A stretch of 64,000 nt of DNA from an uncultured Collinsella sp. (GTDB taxonomy: Bacteria > Actinomycetota > Coriobacteriia > Coriobacteriales > Coriobacteriaceae): assembly GCA_900542175.1 (NCBI GenBank), contig UQNC01000001.1:49152-113151 (forward strand), in the 5' to 3' direction. This document shows, one piece after another, positions 8,942 through 16,395 of this stretch; within the stretch, counting starts at the first letter, position 1, and every line of letters starts with the position of its first letter. The notes beneath the pieces were generated by a model that did not search any database, was not told where the DNA came from, and was given only the letters and a program-made list of their open reading frames with translations. The position numbers were made by a program, and so were the translations under genes.

Positions 8942-10102
8942 ATGTCGGATTCGCCTAATTTTTTGACCTATGCCCAGACGGCGTTTGATCCGTTTGAGGA
9001 GCGGCCGTTCTGCGCGGTGGATAGCCTGGTCTTTGCGTGGTTGTCCTATTTGCGTTTGCCGGGTGATATGGCAGAGCTGACGAACTGGCAGGGCCTAGAC
9101 GTACGCGAGCTGCTGCGTGCCGAGTGCTACCGGGACATGATTGACGACTTGTGGGATCCAGAGGGGAGCAGGGCCTTATTGGAGGCCGTGGCAGCAAGCC
9201 CTCGCTACCGTGGCGTGCACGTTTGCGGCTATCGTGCCGTGAGCGATGTGGTGGCGACAGAGCAGTTTGCAGCCATGGCGTTCCGGTTTCCGGCGGGGTT
9301 TAGCTATCTTTCCTTCCGGGGGACCGACAGCACGATTGTGGGCTGGAAAGAGGACTTTAACATGGCGTTCCGGTGTCCTGTGCCGGCCCAGGAATCCGCG
9401 GCGCGTTATGTGGACGAGGCGGCGGATGCGATTGACGGGCCGCTCTTGTGCGGAGGCCATTCCAAGGGCGGAAATCTGGCTGTGTATGGTGCAGCGATGT
9501 GCTCAAGCGGTGCTCGCAACCGGATTGAGCTGGTCTTCTCCCACGATGGCCCTGGCTTTGTCGAGGAGTTTCTGAACGGAGACGCCTTTGCGAGCCTTTC
9601 TGGTCGTATTGATAAAACCCTGCCCCAGTCTTCGATCTTCGGCATGATGTTCGAGACGCAAGAGGACTACGCTATCGTCGAAAGCACCGAGTTTAGCCTG
9701 CTGCAACACAATCCCTTTAGCTGGGTGGTCGACGGCTGCGATTTTGTGTATTGCGAACGCCTGTCTGCTGGCGCGCGATATGTTGATGGCTCTATTCGCG
9801 AGATGCTGCTTGCAGTGTCACCTGGCGAGCGCGAGCGTTTTGTAGATGCGTTGTTCTCCGTGTTTGAGGCTACGGGCGCCGAACGTTTTGCGGATATCGC
9901 CGGGAACATGCGCGAGAACCTGCCTGTGATGCTCCGGGCCGCCCAAGGCTTTGACAAGGATACGCGCCATTTTGTTTCGCAGACCATCGCGGCAATTCTT
10001 AGATGTGCATTGCTGCCCAAACGCCCTCAGATCGACATGTCCGCTGCCGGTAAGAGTCTGGCAGAACAACTCGAGGCCTGGCAGTCCGAGCTCCTGCGTT
10101 AA
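8942..10102 (+). CDS. DUF2974 (Mbeg1-like) alpha/beta-hydrolase family protein
   Basis: 386 aa. Members of this family have a lipase-like alpha/beta-hydrolase fold; their substrates are mostly unknown. The nucleophile-elbow motif GGHSKGGNLAVY (Ser in GHSKG) is at about residues 165-176, preceded by the conserved LSFRGTDSTIVGWKEDF segment (oxyanion region). SHDGPGF further on fits the family's acid residue. No signal peptide or membrane helix is visible. The start at 8942 follows GGGAGGG. The gene is flanked on both sides by similar 34-base repeats, which could reflect past movement or repeat-mediated exchange. Confidence 0.8.
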   Translation: MSDSPNFLTYAQTAFDPFEERPFCAVDSLVFAWLSYLRLPGDMAELTNWQGLDVRELLRAECYRDMIDDLWDPEGSRALLEAVAASPRYRGVHVCGYRAVSDVVATEQFAAMAFRFPAGFSYLSFRGTDSTIVGWKEDFNMAFRCPVPAQESAARYVDEAADAIDGPLLCGGHSKGGNLAVYGAAMCSSGARNRIELVFSHDGPGFVEEFLNGDAFASLSGRIDKTLPQSSIFGMMFETQEDYAIVESTEFSLLQHNPFSWVVDGCDFVYCERLSAGARYVDGSIREMLLAVSPGERERFVDALFSVFEATGAERFADIAGNMRENLPVMLRAAQGFDKDTRHFVSQTIAAILRCALLPKRPQIDMSAAGKSLAEQLEAWQSELLR

Positions 10103-10105
10103 CCA

Positions 10106-10140
10106 TTGGTGCAGAGAAACCTGGCCCCAATGCAGCAATC
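10106..10140 (+). repeat. REP-like repeat, copy downstream of the DUF2974 gene
   Basis: Imperfect direct repeat of 8880-8913, sharing TTGGTGCA, AACCTG and CCCCAATGCA. It begins 3 bases after the stop codon. Confidence 0.6.
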
Positions 10141-10169
10141 TTCGATGCGCTTGGGGCGGGCTCGACCGC

Positions 10170-10175
10170 TATACT
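10170..10175 (+). promoter_or_regulatory. Putative -10 box of the NdpA-like gene
   Basis: TATACT lies 30 bases upstream of the start codon. Confidence 0.35.
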
Positions 10176-10204
10176 GGTTCGTGCCGAAATCGATCTAGAA
10201 CGGA

Positions 10205-11218
10205 ATGCCGTATATGAAAATCAATCACGCGATTCTGCATATCCTGGACTTTGACTCTGCCGTTAACGTTATGAGCCAGCGCGAGCTCGATATCGAAAGC
10301 CGTACCGTGCGCAACTTCGTGACCACGCATCTGCGCCGCGCACGAACCTCGGCCGACAATAAACGTGCCACGTTTGCCGAGAACTCTGCGTTTGGCGGCG
10401 AGCTCAAGGGCTATTTCTTCGGCGAGCGCGAGTTCGTGGACCTGTCGCAGCAGATTGCGGAGTTTATCTCCTCCGAGCTCACCAAAGCCGAGAAAGCCGA
10501 GTCCACCGACGTGCTCGTGGCCGATTTTGACGACGATGAGGATGCCCGCTGGTTTGCCGTGATGCTGTTGGGCTCCAAGCAGGCTTTTATGCACGAAGTG
10601 GGCCGCGAGGAGGGGGAGGTGCGCAATGACATCGCGCGCCACTACGCTATTCTGCCAAACCCCTCGCAAAAGGTGCCAAGCTATGCCATCGTGCGCGCGA
10701 GCACCATGGAGATCGGCTACGTGGACAAGAAGCGCAAGATTGCCGGCGAGGACCGTATGCTTATCCCCGATGGCCTGCTGCAGTGCGACACGGGTGTATC
10801 GGGCAAGGAGGTCATCGACACCGTGACGCGTGTGGTCGAGGAAGTCGCCGAGGAGCATGGTGCCAATACGGCCGTGGCACTCGCCAAGGTTAAGGCTGCC
10901 GTTGCCGAGAAGGTTGAGGATGACGAGGAGCTGCCGCCTTGGGATATCGTCGATGAGGTCTTTGAGGACGAACCGGTCATCAAGGAAAGCGTGCGCGCGG
11001 CACTGACCGAGGAGAAGGTTCCCGAGCACGTTCCCGTGGAGCGCAAGCAGGTCGAGCGCGCTGCCGTGCGCAATCACAAGATCCGTACCGACACGGGTAT
11101 CGAAATCAGCTTCCCGGCCGAGATGGGTTCGAATTCCGAGTACATCGAGTTCGTCAACGAGCCCAACGGCCTCATCTCCATCGAGCTCAAAAACATCGGT
11201 AGTATCGAGAATCGATAG
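10205..11218 (+). CDS. Nucleoid-associated protein, NdpA/YejK family
   Basis: 337 aa, resembling the 37-kDa nucleoid-associated protein family (NA37), which binds DNA in the bacterial nucleoid; its precise role is unclear. Supporting features are the N-terminal segment MKINHAILHILD, the central KGYFFGEREFVDLSQQIAEF region and the charged C-terminal half ending in SIELKNIGSIENR. No membrane segment is present. An alternative start is the ATG at 10214, giving MKINHA, which matches the usual beginning of the family; neither start has a strong Shine-Dalgarno. Monocistronic, followed by an AT-rich toxin-antitoxin operator. Confidence 0.78.
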   Translation: MPYMKINHAILHILDFDSAVNVMSQRELDIESRTVRNFVTTHLRRARTSADNKRATFAENSAFGGELKGYFFGEREFVDLSQQIAEFISSELTKAEKAESTDVLVADFDDDEDARWFAVMLLGSKQAFMHEVGREEGEVRNDIARHYAILPNPSQKVPSYAIVRASTMEIGYVDKKRKIAGEDRMLIPDGLLQCDTGVSGKEVIDTVTRVVEEVAEEHGANTAVALAKVKAAVAEKVEDDEELPPWDIVDEVFEDEPVIKESVRAALTEEKVPEHVPVERKQVERAAVRNHKIRTDTGIEISFPAEMGSNSEYIEFVNEPNGLISIELKNIGSIENR

Positions 11219-11241
11219 GGCTTTTTCTTTCGAATAAAAGT

Positions 11242-11281
11242 CTGGATTATATTTTGAAGTATACTTTGAAATATAATCCAG
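11242..11281. promoter_or_regulatory. Nested palindromic operator of the toxin-antitoxin operon
   Basis: Perfect 13-bp inverted repeat CTGGATTATATTT/AAATATAATCCAG (11242-11254 and 11269-11281) enclosing a second perfect palindrome, AAGTATACTT (11257-11266). It is markedly AT-rich, contains TATAAT, and ends 20 bases before the antitoxin start. Confidence 0.75.
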
Positions 11282-11301
11282 ATTATTTTTTGGAGGTCAA
11301 A

Positions 11302-11652
11302 ATGTCCCCACTCGTTCTGGAAAAACCGGTGTTTACAAAAGACCAGGTTGTTTCTGCTACCGAAGCAAGCAAGTCCTTATCTGCCATTCGTAAACGCGCA
11401 AAACGCGCGCCTCAGTTCATTGCTGATCATAATGATATCGATACCGTGATTATCGACTATGCTGCCTATGAGGAAATGTACGGCGCGCTGCAGTATCTGC
11501 ATGAACTTGAGATAAATCGCATCGCTGCGGATCGAGTCAAGCATGGTCCGCATGAGTTTGTTCCGTTTGAGGACGCCTTAACTGCCGAGGAGCTCGCGGA
11601 GCTTGAGTCGATGGATTCGGACGCGATTCCCGACGAGGATCTTTTCGAATGA
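11302..11652 (+). CDS. Type II antitoxin, Phd/YefM family
   Basis: 116 aa. The middle carries a Phd/YefM-like fold: VVSATEASKSLSAIRKRAKRAPQF, then VIIDYAAYEEM, the usual short strand-helix segment. The acidic C-terminal tail (ELAELESMDSDAIPDEDLFE) is the part that normally wraps and neutralises the toxin. TGGAGG precedes the ATG at 11302; an ATG at 11254 lies inside the operator and is rejected. The stop overlaps the toxin start by 4 bases. The antitoxin probably binds the palindrome upstream and represses its own operon, as is typical of the family. Confidence 0.85.
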   Translation: MSPLVLEKPVFTKDQVVSATEASKSLSAIRKRAKRAPQFIADHNDIDTVIIDYAAYEEMYGALQYLHELEINRIAADRVKHGPHEFVPFEDALTAEELAELESMDSDAIPDEDLFE

Positions 11653-11993
11653 GCGGGCATTTTGTTGTCGGCTTTTTGAATCGAGACGTCGAGAAGGAAT
11701 ATCAAAAACTAGATGGATCCCAGCGCAGGCTCGTCCGTATTGCCGTCGCAAAATTAAAGACGCGCGCTGATGAAATCGGAACGCCGCTTCACGGCGAGCT
11801 CGCCGGCTGCAAAAAGATTAAATGGCGGAATGCGGGACTCAGAATGGTTTTCCGAATCCGAGAGGACGGAATGGTTGAGATTGCCGAGATTGTGGCAATA
11901 GGGCGGCGCGATCGTTCCGAGGTCTATAAGACGGCCGTAGGGCGTCTGTCAAAGCAACCCGCCATGGTTGAATACGATGGAACCCTGAGATAA
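11649..11993 (+). CDS. Type II toxin, RelE/ParE superfamily
   Basis: 114 aa, basic, starting on the antitoxin stop (ATGA overlap). The pattern is that of RelE-type proteins: N-terminal helical part EYQKLDGSQRRLVRIAVAKLK, then LHGELAGCKKIKWRNAGLRMVFRI and a strand EIAEIVAIGRRDRSEVYKTA near the C-terminus. RelE toxins cleave mRNA on the ribosome, while ParE relatives poison gyrase; sequence alone does not decide between them. A strong terminator begins at the stop codon, so the pair forms a compact two-gene module. Confidence 0.85.
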   Translation: MSGHFVVGFLNRDVEKEYQKLDGSQRRLVRIAVAKLKTRADEIGTPLHGELAGCKKIKWRNAGLRMVFRIREDGMVEIAEIVAIGRRDRSEVYKTAVGRLSKQPAMVEYDGTLR

Positions 11994-12033
11994 AGAAGGC
12001 CGAAGTCCCGGGCGGGGCTTCGGCCTTCTTGCT
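11993..12033 (+). terminator. Intrinsic terminator of the toxin-antitoxin operon
   Basis: Perfect 13-bp stem AAGAAGGCCGAAG/CTTCGGCCTTCTT with a T-rich tail, overlapping the toxin stop codon. Confidence 0.85.
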
Positions 12034-12049
12034 TGGGGCTTAATTACGC

Positions 12050-12212
12050 TACAGGTTGAGCGTACGTCAGCGAAAAAGCCCCAGAGCGAGCAAGGTGACG
12101 TGAAAGAGGAGGGCATTGACCTTCTGGTCATGCCCGACGATTGAACGTCAGATTGCCGCTCTGGGTCGTTTGCAGCGTCGACTTGTTACGCGGTTTGTCA
12201 AAACCGCGTAAC
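12050..12212 (-). ncRNA. Family 1 structured 3'-UTR element, copy 1
   Basis: Read on the minus strand, it begins 2 bases after the dapH stop. Hairpin I (12212-12185) is a perfect 12-bp stem with loop TGAC. Then comes a closing stem CCCAGAGCG/CGCTCTGGG (12165-12157 with 12088-12080), enclosing GACGTTCAATCGTCG, an inner hairpin (12135-12111) and CTCCTCTTTCACGTC. A T-run follows the closing stem. A second member at 57642-57810 keeps every stem paired with different bases, which supports an RNA structure. Function unknown; terminator or mRNA 3'-end element are the simplest options. Confidence 0.7.
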
Positions 12213-12214
12213 TA

Positions 12215-12934
12215 TTAAAGCTTGCGCAGACCTTCCTCGAGACCGGTCTTGCTGTCGGTCTGGGCGTCGCGCATCTTGATGACGCGGGCGGGGACACCGG
12301 CCACGACGGCGCCGGCGGGGACGTCCTCGACGCACACGGCACCGGCGGCCACGACGGCGCCCTTGCCCACGCGCACGCCCTCCAGGACCACGGCGTTGGC
12401 GCCAATCATGACATCATCCTCGATGATGACGGGCGTGGCGCTGGCGGGCTCTACAACGCCTGCCAACACGGTGCCGGCGCCGATGTGGCAGTTCTTGCCC
12501 ACGGTGGCGCGGCCGCCCAGCACGGCGCCCATGTCGATCATGGAGCCTTCGCCAATGACGGAGCCGATGTTGATGATGGCGCCCATCATGATGACGGCGC
12601 GGTCGCCGATTTCGACGCGGTCGCGGATGATCGCGCCCGGCTCAATGCGGGCGTTGATGCCCTTAAGGTCGAGCATGGGGACGGCGGAGTTGCGGCAGTC
12701 GTTCTCCACATCGTAGTAGTCGATGGAGTCGGCATTGGCATCGAGGATGGCCTTGAGCTCATCCCAGTCGCCAAAGACGGTCTTGCCACGACGACCGCCG
12801 TAGACGTGTGCATTGCCCCACTGGACCTTCATGCCCGGCTTCTCGCGCACATAAAGCTTGACAGGCGTCTTTTTAGGCGCGGTGGCGATGTAGTTGATAA
12901 TCTCCTGTGCATCCATCTCGGCTGCGTTGCTCAT
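12215..12934 (-). CDS. dapH: Tetrahydrodipicolinate N-acetyltransferase
   Basis: Acetyl-CoA-dependent acylation of 2,3,4,5-tetrahydrodipicolinate, the branch step of the acetylated diaminopimelate pathway. The protein is 239 aa, the size of B. subtilis DapH, not of the longer succinyl enzyme DapD. The C-terminal two thirds are a left-handed beta-helix made of hexapeptide repeats (IEPGAIIRDRVEIGDRAV, IGEGSMIDMGAVLGGRATV, IEDDVMIGANAVVLEGVRV). The N-terminal part is the family-specific alpha/beta cap. It is the last gene of the lysA-dapA, dapB, dapH operon, 39 bases after dapB. A long-stem RNA element starts right after the stop. Confidence 0.93.
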   Translation of the reverse strand: MSNAAEMDAQEIINYIATAPKKTPVKLYVREKPGMKVQWGNAHVYGGRRGKTVFGDWDELKAILDANADSIDYYDVENDCRNSAVPMLDLKGINARIEPGAIIRDRVEIGDRAVIMMGAIINIGSVIGEGSMIDMGAVLGGRATVGKNCHIGAGTVLAGVVEPASATPVIIEDDVMIGANAVVLEGVRVGKGAVVAAGAVCVEDVPAGAVVAGVPARVIKMRDAQTDSKTGLEEGLRKL

Positions 12935-12973
12935 TTGCTATCTCTCCTTTGGGTGGATTCGGTTGATACCTGG

Positions 12974-13714
12974 TTAGGCAAACATGACCTGGTCGAACGT
13001 ATAGAAGCCGGGTTCGCGGGTGACGAGCTTCTGCGCGGCTGCCAAGGCGCCGTTGACAAAGATCTGACGGCTCGTGGCGCGGTGGGTGAGCGTGACCTCC
13101 TCGTCCTGGCCAAAGAAACTCACCTCGTGCACGCCGGCGACGGTGCCGCCGCGCAGCGAGTGCATACCGATCTCCTTGGGGTCACGCGCGCCGCACATGC
13201 CCTCGCGACCGTAGACAGGATGATAACCAGCCTCGGGCTCGGCCTCGACCACGGCGTCGAGTAGCAGCTTGGCGGTGCCGCTGGGGGCATCGACCTTTTG
13301 GTTATGGTGTGTCTCGACGATTTCGCAGTCAAAGCCGGGCAGTTCGCGCGTGGCCTGTGCAACCAGATGGCGCAGGGCGGCGATGCCGATAGAGTAGTTG
13401 CCCGAGTGCATGACACGGGCATTCTGGCCCAGCTCGCGCAGGCGGTCCATCTGCTCAGGCGAATAGCCCGTGGTGCCGGAAACGAGTGCGGCGCCCGTGC
13501 GCTCGACATAGGCGACGACGGCATCGAAGGTCACGACGTTCGAGAAGTCGATGATGACGTCGGCTGCCGGGGCGCTCTCGAGATCGGACAGATCAAAACC
13601 GATCTGGGCGACGATATCAAAAACGGGCTGACCGGCGGCGTCGACAACGCCCTCGGCGGTGGTGCGGATGAGCGAGCCCATGCGGCCCGTTCCCATAATG
13701 ACGGTCTTAATCAA
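12974..13714 (-). CDS. dapB: 4-hydroxy-tetrahydrodipicolinate reductase
   Basis: Reduces the DapA product with NAD(P)H to tetrahydrodipicolinate, the substrate of DapH. 246 aa, usual family size. The N-terminal dinucleotide motif is GTGRMG (most relatives have GxxGRMG). The substrate-binding signature around ETHHNQKVDAPSGTAKLL contains the catalytic His and Lys (ETHHNQKxDAPSGTA). The gene start overlaps the end of the upstream lysA-dapA reading frame by 8 bases, suggesting translational coupling. Confidence 0.94.
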   Translation of the reverse strand: MIKTVIMGTGRMGSLIRTTAEGVVDAAGQPVFDIVAQIGFDLSDLESAPAADVIIDFSNVVTFDAVVAYVERTGAALVSGTTGYSPEQMDRLRELGQNARVMHSGNYSIGIAALRHLVAQATRELPGFDCEIVETHHNQKVDAPSGTAKLLLDAVVEAEPEAGYHPVYGREGMCGARDPKEIGMHSLRGGTVAGVHEVSFFGQDEEVTLTHRATSRQIFVNGALAAAQKLVTREPGFYTFDQVMFA

Positions 13715-16016
13715 GCAGACCAGCTCCCTTCAGAGCATCGGTAAGTGCGGCGCGCGCGTCGTCTGCCATGGGGCAAAGCGGCATGCGGTAGTTGGCTTCG
13801 ATCATACCCATCTGGGCGAGTGCCTCCTTGACGGGGATGGGGTTGACCTCGCTAAAGAGGGCGTTGATGAGCGGCTGGCCGGCAATCTGGATGTCGCGGG
13901 CACGTGCCACGTCGCCGTCCAGGTAGGCGCGGCACATGTCGTGCACGAGCTGCGGCTGAACATCGGCCCACACGCTGATGGTGCCCGAGGCCCCCAAGCT
14001 CATGAGCGGTACGGTGAGCGCGTCCTCGCCCGAGTACATGCGGAAGTCGTCGGACAGCAGGTGGGCGATCTTGGCCGTGTAGGCGACGTTGCCCGAGGCT
14101 TCCTTAATACCCATGATGTTGGGGTGCGCGGCCAGGCGCTCTACGTTGCGCTCGCTGATGCCGCAGCCGCATCGGCCGGGGATGTTGTACAGGATGCAGG
14201 GGATGTCCACGGCATCCGCTACGGTCTTAAAGTGCTGGTAGATACCCTCTTCGTTAGACTTGTTGTAGTAGGGGGTAATGAGCAGCAGACCGTCGGCGCC
14301 CAGGCCTTGGTAGGTGAGCGACTTGGTGAGCATGGTCTGCGTGGAGTTAGAGCCCGAGCCTGCAATGACGGGGACGCGTCCTGCAACCTGCTTGACCACG
14401 GCGGCGACGACGGAGTTGTCCTCGTCATCGGTCATCGTGGCGCTCTCGCCGGTGGTGCCCAGGGTGAGGATGGCGTCGGTGCCATTTTGCAGGTGGAAAT
14501 CGATAAGGCGCTCGAGCGCGTCGAAGTCGACGCTGCCGTCCTTTTTAAACGGTGTGACGAGGGCGACGATTGAGCCCTCGAGATTGCGGATGTCCATGTT
14601 CTTCTCCTTCGCTTCCGCGATCTGGATGCGTTTGTTCCATTGGGCGGCGACGGCCAGGCGCTCGTCTTGGACGCGACGACGAGCACTTTCGGCGCGCGAC
14701 TTTGCCAGCAGCTCGCGGCCGCACGGCAGCACGTCGAGCGTGGCAAAGTAATCGCCCGGACGCTCGGCGCGACGAATGAGATCTGCCGAGCCGTCGGGGC
14801 GCAGCAATACCTCGGCGGAGCGCAGACGGCCGTTGTAGTTGTAGCCCATGGAGTAGCCATGCGCGCCGGTATCGTGGATCACGAGTACATCACCCATGTC
14901 GATCTGCGGCAGCTCGCGGTCGATAGCGAACTTATCGTTGTTCTCGCACAAGTTGCCCGTGATGTCATACGTGTTCGTAACCGGTGCTGCGGTCTTGTCA
15001 GGGCCACCCGGCTGTCCCATCACCGTAATGTGGTGGTAGGCACCATACATAGCGGGACGAATGAGGTCGACGGCGCTTGCGTCCACGCCGATATAGTCCT
15101 TGTAAATCTGCTTCTCGTGGATGGCCTTGGTGACCAGGCATCCGTAGGGGCCCATCATAAAGCGACCCATCTCGGTGCAGATGGCCACATCGCCCATGCC
15201 GGCGGGGACCAGAATCTCGTCGTAGGCTGCGTGTACGCCCTCGCCGATGGCGTGGATGTCGTTAGCCTGCTGCTCGGGCAGGTAGGGGATACCCACACCG
15301 CCGGACAGATTGATAAAGGCGACATGTGCGCCGGTCTCGCGCTCCAGGCGCACGGCAAGCTCAAAGAGGATGCGCGCAAGCTTGGGGTAGTAGTCGTTGG
15401 TGACGGTGTTGCTGGCAAGGAAGGCGTGGATACCAAAGTCCTCGGCGCCCTTGGCCTTGAGCGTGCGGAAGGCCTCGAAGAGCTGCTCGGTGGTCATGCC
15501 GTATTTGGAGTCGCCGGGGTTATCCATGATGCCATTGGAGAGCTGGAACAGGCCGCCCGGATTAAAACGGCAGCTGACCGTCTTGGGAATGGGGCCTGCG
15601 ACGCGCTCGAAGAACTCGATGTGGCTGATGTCGTCAAAGTTGACGATGGCACCCAGCTTGTCGGCGAGCTCAAAGTCCGCCGCCGGCGTGTCGTTGGATG
15701 AGAACATGATGTCGTGTCCCGTGATGCCCAGCGAGCGGGCGATCATAAGCTCGGTATAGCTCGAGCAATCGCAGCCGCAGCCGTATTCGTTGAGAATGGA
15801 GATGAGCGCCGGGTTGGGATTGGCCTTGACGGCAAAGTACTCCTTAAAGCCCGGGTTCCATGCAAAGGCGTCGCGCACTTCCTGCATGTTGCGGCGGATG
15901 CCCGCCTCGTCGTATAGATGAAACGGCGTGGGAAACTGCTCGACGATATGCTCGAGCGTTTCCTTGTCCACAAACGGCTGCTTGGCCGCATATGCCTCGT
16001 TGGGGGTCAATGCCAT
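13707..16016 (-). CDS. lysA-dapA: Fused diaminopimelate decarboxylase / dihydrodipicolinate synthase (LysA-DapA)
   Basis: One uninterrupted 769-codon frame covers two lysine-pathway enzymes. Residues about 20-455 are a PLP-dependent alanine-racemase-fold decarboxylase: Schiff-base Lys in FAVKANPNP, SGGVGIPY glycine loop and GYSMGYNYNGRLR near its end. Residues 474-769 are a complete TIM-barrel DapA: GTTGES, ITPYYNKS (catalytic Tyr) and the Schiff-base Lys in MGIKEASG. The linker is helical and charged. An internal ATG at 14597 (Met474) has AAGGAG at ideal distance, so a free 296-aa DapA may also be made. LysA acts last and DapA first in the pathway, so the fusion does not join consecutive steps. 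Headed by a lysine riboswitch. Confidence 0.92.
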   Translation of the reverse strand: MALTPNEAYAAKQPFVDKETLEHIVEQFPTPFHLYDEAGIRRNMQEVRDAFAWNPGFKEYFAVKANPNPALISILNEYGCGCDCSSYTELMIARSLGITGHDIMFSSNDTPAADFELADKLGAIVNFDDISHIEFFERVAGPIPKTVSCRFNPGGLFQLSNGIMDNPGDSKYGMTTEQLFEAFRTLKAKGAEDFGIHAFLASNTVTNDYYPKLARILFELAVRLERETGAHVAFINLSGGVGIPYLPEQQANDIHAIGEGVHAAYDEILVPAGMGDVAICTEMGRFMMGPYGCLVTKAIHEKQIYKDYIGVDASAVDLIRPAMYGAYHHITVMGQPGGPDKTAAPVTNTYDITGNLCENNDKFAIDRELPQIDMGDVLVIHDTGAHGYSMGYNYNGRLRSAEVLLRPDGSADLIRRAERPGDYFATLDVLPCGRELLAKSRAESARRRVQDERLAVAAQWNKRIQIAEAKEKNMDIRNLEGSIVALVTPFKKDGSVDFDALERLIDFHLQNGTDAILTLGTTGESATMTDDEDNSVVAAVVKQVAGRVPVIAGSGSNSTQTMLTKSLTYQGLGADGLLLITPYYNKSNEEGIYQHFKTVADAVDIPCILYNIPGRCGCGISERNVERLAAHPNIMGIKEASGNVAYTAKIAHLLSDDFRMYSGEDALTVPLMSLGASGTISVWADVQPQLVHDMCRAYLDGDVARARDIQIAGQPLINALFSEVNPIPVKEALAQMGMIEANYRMPLCPMADDARAALTDALKGAGLLD
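14595..14610 (-). promoter_or_regulatory. Internal ribosome-binding site and start for DapA
   Basis: AAGGAG (minus strand, 14609-14604), 6 bases before an in-frame ATG at 14597-14595, exactly where the DapA domain begins (MDIRNLEGSIVALVTPF). The upstream LysA frame has no stop before it. Confidence 0.7.
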
Positions 16017-16020
16017 GTCC

Positions 16021-16092
16021 CGTAAACCTCGCTATCCAGACGGCGCCATCTGCGCATCGAATCCGCATAGCGTGGACCCAATGTCCGGATAG
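16021..16092 (-). promoter_or_regulatory. Candidate expression platform of the lysine riboswitch
   Basis: The 3' strand of P1 continues as CGCTATCCGGAC and can pair with GTCTGGATAGCG, which ends just before the AGG near the start codon. A second CGCTAT in between (from CCACGCTATGCGG) can pair with the same ATAGCG. The two pairings are mutually exclusive, as in a translational switch. Inference from sequence only. Confidence 0.5.
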
Positions 16093-16244
16093 CGCTCCCG
16101 CATTGCTGCAGACAGTCCTGCGGGTGTTTCCCGCAGGCCCACCAGGTTGTTCGTGCCTGAAAAACCCAATTCGGCGGGTTTCGCCTCCCCGCGGGGTCAA
16201 AGCCTGCCGGCTCGCCCGCGGCTCTTCGTGCCCGCGCCTCTATC
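16088..16244 (-). promoter_or_regulatory. Lysine riboswitch (L-box) aptamer
   Basis: On the minus strand it starts GATAGAGGCGCG and ends GGAGCGCTATC, so the two ends form stem P1. Between them lie the conserved lysine-aptamer blocks GAAGAGCC, GGGGAGGCGAAACC, GCCGAA, CCTGGTGGG, a long hairpin CCTGCGGG/CCCGCAGG, and GGACTGTCTGCAG. It precedes lysA-dapA by 71 bases, the expected position for feedback control by lysine. The downstream leader has no T-run, so control is probably of translation. Confidence 0.9.
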
Positions 16245-16395
16245 AAGTGGTAACGACCCTACCACGTTGCACTTTACCAAACAAGAGTATTCGTATATAA
16301 CGTTTAAAAAATGCAGGGATATGCTAGAAACAAGGGCGTCACAATTCTGCATCACAATATTGTGTGAATGGATATGCCCCATGAAAGGATCCTTT

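Noticed and set aside
12047..12200. Inverted repeat pair with 57.7 kb as ends of a composite transposon
   Set aside because: The 45 kb between them is ordinary housekeeping chromosome, stems differ by compensatory changes, and a third copy exists. RNA structure explains it better.
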